Below the pieces are notes generated by a model. The model was not told the DNA's origin, did not search any database, and saw only the letters and a program-made list of their open reading frames with translations. A stretch of 64,000 nt of DNA from Halolactibacillus alkaliphilus (GTDB lineage: Bacteria > Bacillota > Bacilli > Bacillales > Amphibacillaceae), in NCBI RefSeq assembly GCF_900115465.1, contig NZ_FOWN01000005.1, forward strand, positions 69,615-133,614, in the 5' to 3' direction. Position numbers and translations under genes: made by a program. This document shows positions 60,292-64,000 of the stretch, piece by piece (position 1 is the stretch's first letter; each line of letters starts with the position of its first letter).

Positions 60292-61227
60292 ATGTTGACT
60301 CAAAAATATGGCTACTATTTTTTACAAATAGTATTCTGTTGTATATTTGTCGGTTTAATCTATCTTATTTCACCATATGTACTAAAACAGAATATCTCCT
60401 ATTACGCATCACTACTCTCTCATACGCTGGTCATAGAGGCTAAGCCATTACCTCGTTTAGCGACATCGAGTGAAGTCTTACCAGCGATTGTTTCACCTAT
60501 AGGCCCTATCGCTGGATACGTTGAGAGTCAACATATTGTTAAAGACGTCCAGTCTACTCTTGTGAAGGTTGCTAATAAGAAGGATCAAACACACAGCGTG
60601 CTTGATCATCAACCAACTATTTTTCTTTATACAACCCATAACCGAGAATCATTTTTGCCACACCTTAATCAAAGTAAGCCGGAGTTAGCCTTTAGTGAAA
60701 TAATCAATATCCAACAATTACTACCTGGGTTTGAGGGTCATTTATCGCAAGCGGGTTTTAAAGTTTACCGAGATCAGACAGATATTCAAACTATACTAAA
60801 AAAGGAAAATTTAACTTACCAAAAATCATATGATGTATCACGCCGCGCATTAGAAAAAATCATTCAAGAAGTGCCAAATCTTACGTATAGTTTCGACATT
60901 CATCGTGATAGTAACAGACGAGAAGTGACGACGGTAAGAATCGATGACGTATCCTACGCGAAACTTTTATTCGTAATTGGAAAGGATCATCCAGGTTTTG
61001 AGAAGAATGAAATTTTCGCTAGACGTCTCTCAGAAGCATTAAATACTAAATACCCCGGCATTAGCCGAGGAGTAAAACTACTCGGTGGAAGTGGACGTAA
61101 CGGTATTTATAATCAAGATGTCGTAGCTACAAGTGTATTAATAGAAGTTGGTGGTGTGGATAATACAATGGAGGAAGCAGAGCGTTCATTAGAAAAAATA
61201 GCTGAATGCCTTAGTGTTCTCCATTAA
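60292..61227 (+). CDS. spoIIP: Stage II sporulation protein P (amidase/endopeptidase)
   Basis: Peptidoglycan hydrolase of the SpoIID-M-P engulfment machine. One N-terminal membrane helix (about 8-27), then the extracellular enzyme domain: IFLYTTHNRESFLP (near residue 120), YSFDIHRDSNRRE (near 205) and KLLGGSGRNGIYNQDV / VLIEVGGVDNTMEEAERS with the expected His and Glu. 311 residues. ATG 60292 follows AAAGGTG; the GTG at 60280 overlaps that site. Next to gpr as in B. subtilis. Confidence 0.94.
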   Translation: MLTQKYGYYFLQIVFCCIFVGLIYLISPYVLKQNISYYASLLSHTLVIEAKPLPRLATSSEVLPAIVSPIGPIAGYVESQHIVKDVQSTLVKVANKKDQTHSVLDHQPTIFLYTTHNRESFLPHLNQSKPELAFSEIINIQQLLPGFEGHLSQAGFKVYRDQTDIQTILKKENLTYQKSYDVSRRALEKIIQEVPNLTYSFDIHRDSNRREVTTVRIDDVSYAKLLFVIGKDHPGFEKNEIFARRLSEALNTKYPGISRGVKLLGGSGRNGIYNQDVVATSVLIEVGGVDNTMEEAERSLEKIAECLSVLH

Positions 61228-61297
61228 CTTATATCTTATGAGCGTTAAAGCCGAAAAAATCGCAAAGATAAAACTCATGAGCCGAGGAGAGAAATTT

Positions 61298-61510
61298 ATG
61301 AAGAAAAAGATCATCCGCATAGGAATAATAATCCTTATTCTACATTTCATCAGCTTCAGTCCTGTGTTATCAATGTCGACCATCAATCAACATGCTGCAG
61401 CAGACGTAGGTCATCAGCCGATGTTTTTTTATGAAATTAGCCAATGGATTGAGTGGCGTGTGATTTATATCTTTGATTTGATTATTCGAATTGTGGGCAA
61501 ATGGTTTTAA
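61298..61510 (+). CDS. Small membrane or secreted protein of unknown function
   Basis: 70 residues, ATG 61298 after GAGGAGAG. There is an N-terminal signal or membrane helix (KKKIIRIGIIILILHFISF), a short polar middle (NQHAAADVGHQPMFFYEIS) and a second aromatic, hydrophobic helix (WIEWRVIYIFDLIIRIVGKWF). No family recognised. It occupies the place of yqxA, between spoIIP and lepA, but shows no YqxA features. Possibly part of the gpr-spoIIP sporulation unit. Confidence 0.7.
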   Translation: MKKKIIRIGIIILILHFISFSPVLSMSTINQHAAADVGHQPMFFYEISQWIEWRVIYIFDLIIRIVGKWF

Positions 61511-61596
61511 ACTTCTCGTAAAAATAATTGAATCATTGTTGATTCACTGCTATAATCAACACTGTATTGTTGTCGAAAAAATAGGAGTGAAGCATT

Positions 61597-63411
61597 GTGA
61601 CAAAAGGAAGAGACCAGAAAAGGGTACGTAATTTCTCGATTATTGCCCACATTGATCACGGGAAGTCAACATTAGCTGACCGTATATTAGAAAAAACACA
61701 AGCACTCACACAACGTGAGATGAAAGAACAAATGTTAGATGCGATGGATTTAGAACGTGAGCGTGGTATTACAATAAAACTGAATGCTGTTCAGTTAAAA
61801 TATCAACATACAGACGGGGAAGAATATATTTTTCACTTGATTGATACACCTGGCCACGTCGATTTTACTTACGAAGTATCAAGAAGCTTAGCTGCCTGTG
61901 AAGGGGCTATTTTAGTTGTTGATGCGGCGCAAGGCATTGAAGCCCAAACTTTGGCTAATGTTTACTTAGCACTGGATAATGATTTAGAGATTATCCCAGT
62001 TATTAATAAAATCGATTTACCTAGCGCAGATCCAGAGCGCGTCAAGCAAGAAATTACCGATGTCATCGGTATTGATGGCGAGGAGGCGCTCCTTGTTAGT
62101 GCGAAGTCTGGGATAGGGATTGAGTCAATTTTAGAAGCGGTTGTTGATCGGATCCCTGCGCCAGAAGGTGATGTGAATGAACCTTTAAAAGCGATGATTT
62201 TTGACTCATTATATGATCCTTATCGAGGTGTTGTCGCATATGTTCGTATTAAAGAAGGTACAGTTAAAGTTGGCGATAAGATTAAGATGATGGCAACAGG
62301 AAAAGAATTTGAAGTAAATGAATTAGGTGTGTTCACGCCTAAGCCTTTAAAACTAGATAAGTTGGAAGTTGGAGATGTTGGTTACTTAACAGCGGCTATT
62401 AAAAACGTTGGTGATTCTCGGGTAGGGGATACAATTACCTTGAGTAAAAACCCAGCAAAAGAGGCATTGCCAGGCTATCGCCGATTAAACCCTATGGTTT
62501 TTTGTGGTCTGTATCCAGTCGATGCGAATAAATACAATGATTTAAGAGAAGCGTTGGAACGCTTAGAATTAAATGATTCATCGCTTCAATATGAAGCTGA
62601 GACGTCACAAGCGCTTGGGTTTGGTTTTCGTTGTGGTTTCTTAGGGTTATTACACATGGAAATAATCCAAGAACGTATTGAACGTGAATTTAGTATTGAT
62701 TTAATTACGACAGCGCCAAGTGTTATTTATCAAGTAGAAAAAACAGATGGTGAGGTCATTTCAATTGATAACCCATCATTTATGCCAGATGCACAAGCAA
62801 TTGAAAAGGTGATGGAGCCATACGTAAAAGCGAAAGTAATGGTGCCGAATGATTATGTAGGACCAGTAATGGAGCTTTGCCAAACGAAACGTGGCGATTT
62901 TGTAGATATGCAATATTTAGACGAAAATCGAGTAAATGTTATATATGAAATTCCACTGGCTGAAATTGTTTATGATTTCTTTGATAAGTTAAAGTCGCAA
63001 ACAAAAGGCTACGCGTCTTTTGATTATGAACTTGTTGGTTATAAACAATCGAAACTTGTAAAAATGGATATTCTCCTTAACAGTGAAACAATTGATGCAT
63101 TATCGTTTATTGTTCACCGTGATTTCTCATTTGAACGTGGAAAGCAAATTGTAGAAAAACTAAAAAGTTTAATTCCACGTCAACAATTTGAAGTACCGAT
63201 TCAAGCAGCAATAGGTAATAAGATTGTTGCCCGTTCTACCATTAAAGCAATGCGTAAAAACGTGTTATCTAAGTGTTATGGTGGTGATATTTCACGTAAA
63301 CGTAAATTACTTGAAAAACAAAAAGAAGGAAAAAAACGCATGAAGATGGTAGGTTCTGTAGAAGTGCCTCAAGAAGCTTTCATGGCTGTCTTGCAAATGG
63401 ATGATGAATGA
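61597..63411 (+). CDS. lepA: Elongation factor 4 (LepA)
   Basis: Ribosome-binding GTPase that back-translocates or aids 30S biogenesis. G1 [15 protein letters not shown] at the N-terminus, G2 [11 protein letters not shown]3 DTPGHVDF, G4 [14 protein letters not shown]5 SAKSGIG; EF-G-like domains II, III and V follow; and the LepA-specific C-terminal domain contains [23 protein letters not shown] and [18 protein letters not shown]. 604 residues. GTG 61597 after AGGAGTG. A terminator follows directly. Confidence 0.97.
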   Translation: MTKGRDQKRVRNFSIIAHIDHGKSTLADRILEKTQALTQREMKEQMLDAMDLERERGITIKLNAVQLKYQHTDGEEYIFHLIDTPGHVDFTYEVSRSLAACEGAILVVDAAQGIEAQTLANVYLALDNDLEIIPVINKIDLPSADPERVKQEITDVIGIDGEEALLVSAKSGIGIESILEAVVDRIPAPEGDVNEPLKAMIFDSLYDPYRGVVAYVRIKEGTVKVGDKIKMMATGKEFEVNELGVFTPKPLKLDKLEVGDVGYLTAAIKNVGDSRVGDTITLSKNPAKEALPGYRRLNPMVFCGLYPVDANKYNDLREALERLELNDSSLQYEAETSQALGFGFRCGFLGLLHMEIIQERIEREFSIDLITTAPSVIYQVEKTDGEVISIDNPSFMPDAQAIEKVMEPYVKAKVMVPNDYVGPVMELCQTKRGDFVDMQYLDENRVNVIYEIPLAEIVYDFFDKLKSQTKGYASFDYELVGYKQSKLVKMDILLNSETIDALSFIVHRDFSFERGKQIVEKLKSLIPRQQFEVPIQAAIGNKIVARSTIKAMRKNVLSKCYGGDISRKRKLLEKQKEGKKRMKMVGSVEVPQEAFMAVLQMDDE

Positions 63412-63418
63412 AGCAATA

Positions 63419-63449
63419 AACCTCACTAACAGCTGTTGGTGAGGTTTTA
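63419..63449 (+). terminator. Rho-independent terminator after lepA
   Basis: Stem AACCTCAC / GTGAGGTT, inner AAC/GTT, then TTTT. Confidence 0.8.
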
Positions 63450-63459
63450 TCGTGTGCCT

Positions 63460-63507
63460 CTGGCAAGCATTGTAATTTGGTGATGAAAGTCTGCTGAGGC
63501 TTGCCAG
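63460..63507. repeat. Inverted repeat in the lepA-tnpA gap
   Basis: CTGGCAAGC (63460-63468) and GCTTGCCAG (63499-63507), perfect, 30 bases apart, no T run. Purpose unknown. The rest of 63508-63655 shows no gene. Confidence 0.45.
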
Positions 63508-63655
63508 AAGGAACTATTAGCGAATTTCCTCCGTTCTTTCTGACTTAATAATTTGAGAAGTGCAGGTTTTCTTTTTGTAACGGGCTATTTTTGTGAGAGA
63601 TTTTGAAAGGACGTCCATGAAAATAAGTTTGTTGGAATTTTAAGGCACTTCCGAA

Positions 63656-63773
63656 AGAAGTCTCCCTCTTCAAGCGTGTGAAGGGCGTAGCCGACGATAA
63701 GGGGGAGATGAATGTCGGTTGGGCGACAGCCCAAAGGTTTTTTATTTTGTCTTTTTTCTTATTATGGTATAAT
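63656..63773 (+). mobile_element. Structured left end and promoter of an IS200/IS605-type element
   Basis: TCTCCCTCTT (63661-63670) pairs with AAGGGGGAGA (63699-63708). It encloses CTTCA/TGAAG and GGC/GCC hairpins. CCGAC (63691-63695) can pair with GTCGG (63714-63718) as a pseudoknot, and GGGC(GACA)GCCC follows at 63721-63732. Such folded ends are the DNA hairpins read by TnpA, and also resemble omega-RNA scaffolds. A TATAAT at 63768-63773 precedes tnpA. The outer edge of the element is not certain. Confidence 0.5.
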
Positions 63774-63805
63774 CAGTCTTATTAAGTATAAGGATTGAGA
63801 TAACA

Positions 63806-64000
63806 ATGAAATTAGACAGTAACAATCATTCAGTATTTTTGATGCATTACCATCTTGTGTTAGTTGTGAAGTATCGAAGAAAAGTAATAGATGATACGAT
63901 TTCGGATTATGCCAAAGATAAATTTGTGTCATTGAGTGAAAAATATAATATCACATTAGTTGAATGGAACCACGATATTGACCATGTTCATATTCTGTTC
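63806..64000 (+). CDS. tnpA: IS200/IS605 family transposase TnpA (partial, cut by window end)
   Basis: The first 65 residues of a Y1 HUH transposase. FLMHYHLVLVVKYRRKVID is the usual N-terminal strand, and WNHDIDHVHILF holds the HUH metal motif (HVH). The catalytic Tyr lies beyond the window. Full-length TnpA is about 140-150 residues. ATG 63806 follows AAGGATTGAG. Whether a tnpB accompanies it cannot be seen. Confidence 0.9.
   Translation, partial: MKLDSNNHSVFLMHYHLVLVVKYRRKVIDDTISDYAKDKFVSLSEKYNITLVEWNHDIDHVHILF

Noticed and set aside
61298..61510. Naming the 70-residue protein yqxA from its position
   Set aside because: The residue pattern and the lack of shared motifs do not match YqxA; position alone is not enough.

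Overview
The window comes from a low-GC, endospore-forming member of the Firmicutes, family Bacillaceae. The gene order follows the Bacillus subtilis block niaR-safA ... ruvAB-queA-tgt-yajC ... spoVB-comN-secDF ... recJ-apt-rel-dtd ... hisS-aspS-6S RNA ... rarA-cymR ... alaS ... udk-greA ... mtnN, and then the sigK/sda-yqeGH-aroE-yhbY-nadD-yqeK-rsfS-yqeM-comE-holA-rpsT-gpr-spoIIP-lepA block. The spore genes (safA, spoVB, rsfA, sigK, gpr, spoIIP, sda) show sporulation capacity. Exact genus cannot be read from the window; a fermentative or halotolerant Bacillaceae is a guess, weakly supported by a Rex-like twin operator at 6666-6703.

Layout. 1-6552: NAD regulator NiaR (cut by the window start), SafA-like LysM protein, NadE, then Holliday junction/queuosine/Sec genes. 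6553-9112: an unassigned multi-pass membrane protein behind a Rex/cre-like promoter, and a DUF421 protein. 9099-16664: SpoVB on the minus strand, ComN, SecDF, LapA, RecJ, Apt. 16665-19766: rel and dtd, with an omega-RNA-like relic in the rel leader. 19827-24345: PhoP-box-controlled pstSCAB-phoU. 24410-29447: cell-wall amidase, T-box-controlled hisS-aspS, 6S RNA. 29450-30340: scar of degenerate insertion sequences. 30341-38497: rsfA, rarA, cymR, cysteine desulfurase, mnmA, TPR protein, recD2, small zinc-ribbon protein. 38494-47589: T-box-alaS, ireB, ruvX, yrzB-like, mltG, yrrM, udk, greA, yrrS, mtnN. 47632-53889: uninterrupted sigK, sda with a DnaA-box cluster, and the yqeG-yqeM operon. 54117-58687: comEA-comEB-comEC and holA. 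58772-63411: rpsT, gpr, spoIIP, a small orphan membrane protein and lepA. 63412-64000: left part of an IS200/IS605-type element with tnpA cut by the window end.

How the genes work together. cymR, the cysteine desulfurase and mnmA link cysteine supply to tRNA thiolation; NadE, NadD and NiaR cover the end of NAD synthesis; ComN is known to act on comE expression and both are present; Sda and its DnaA boxes couple replication initiation to sporulation; RuvAB, RecJ, RecD2 and RarA serve DNA repair.

The most interesting signals are non-coding. They are: a solitary TnpB-type guide-RNA-like element in the 5' leader of rel with no tnpB next to it; a recJ promoter lying inside a hairpin whose 3' arm covers the recJ ribosome binding site; a nine-codon leader ORF (stop codon included) that ends across the holA start; a GACAT specifier region (Asp/His) in the hisS-aspS T-box; and a doubled Rex-like operator before the unassigned membrane protein. 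Nothing here was checked against a database; family names come from recognising motifs and synteny.
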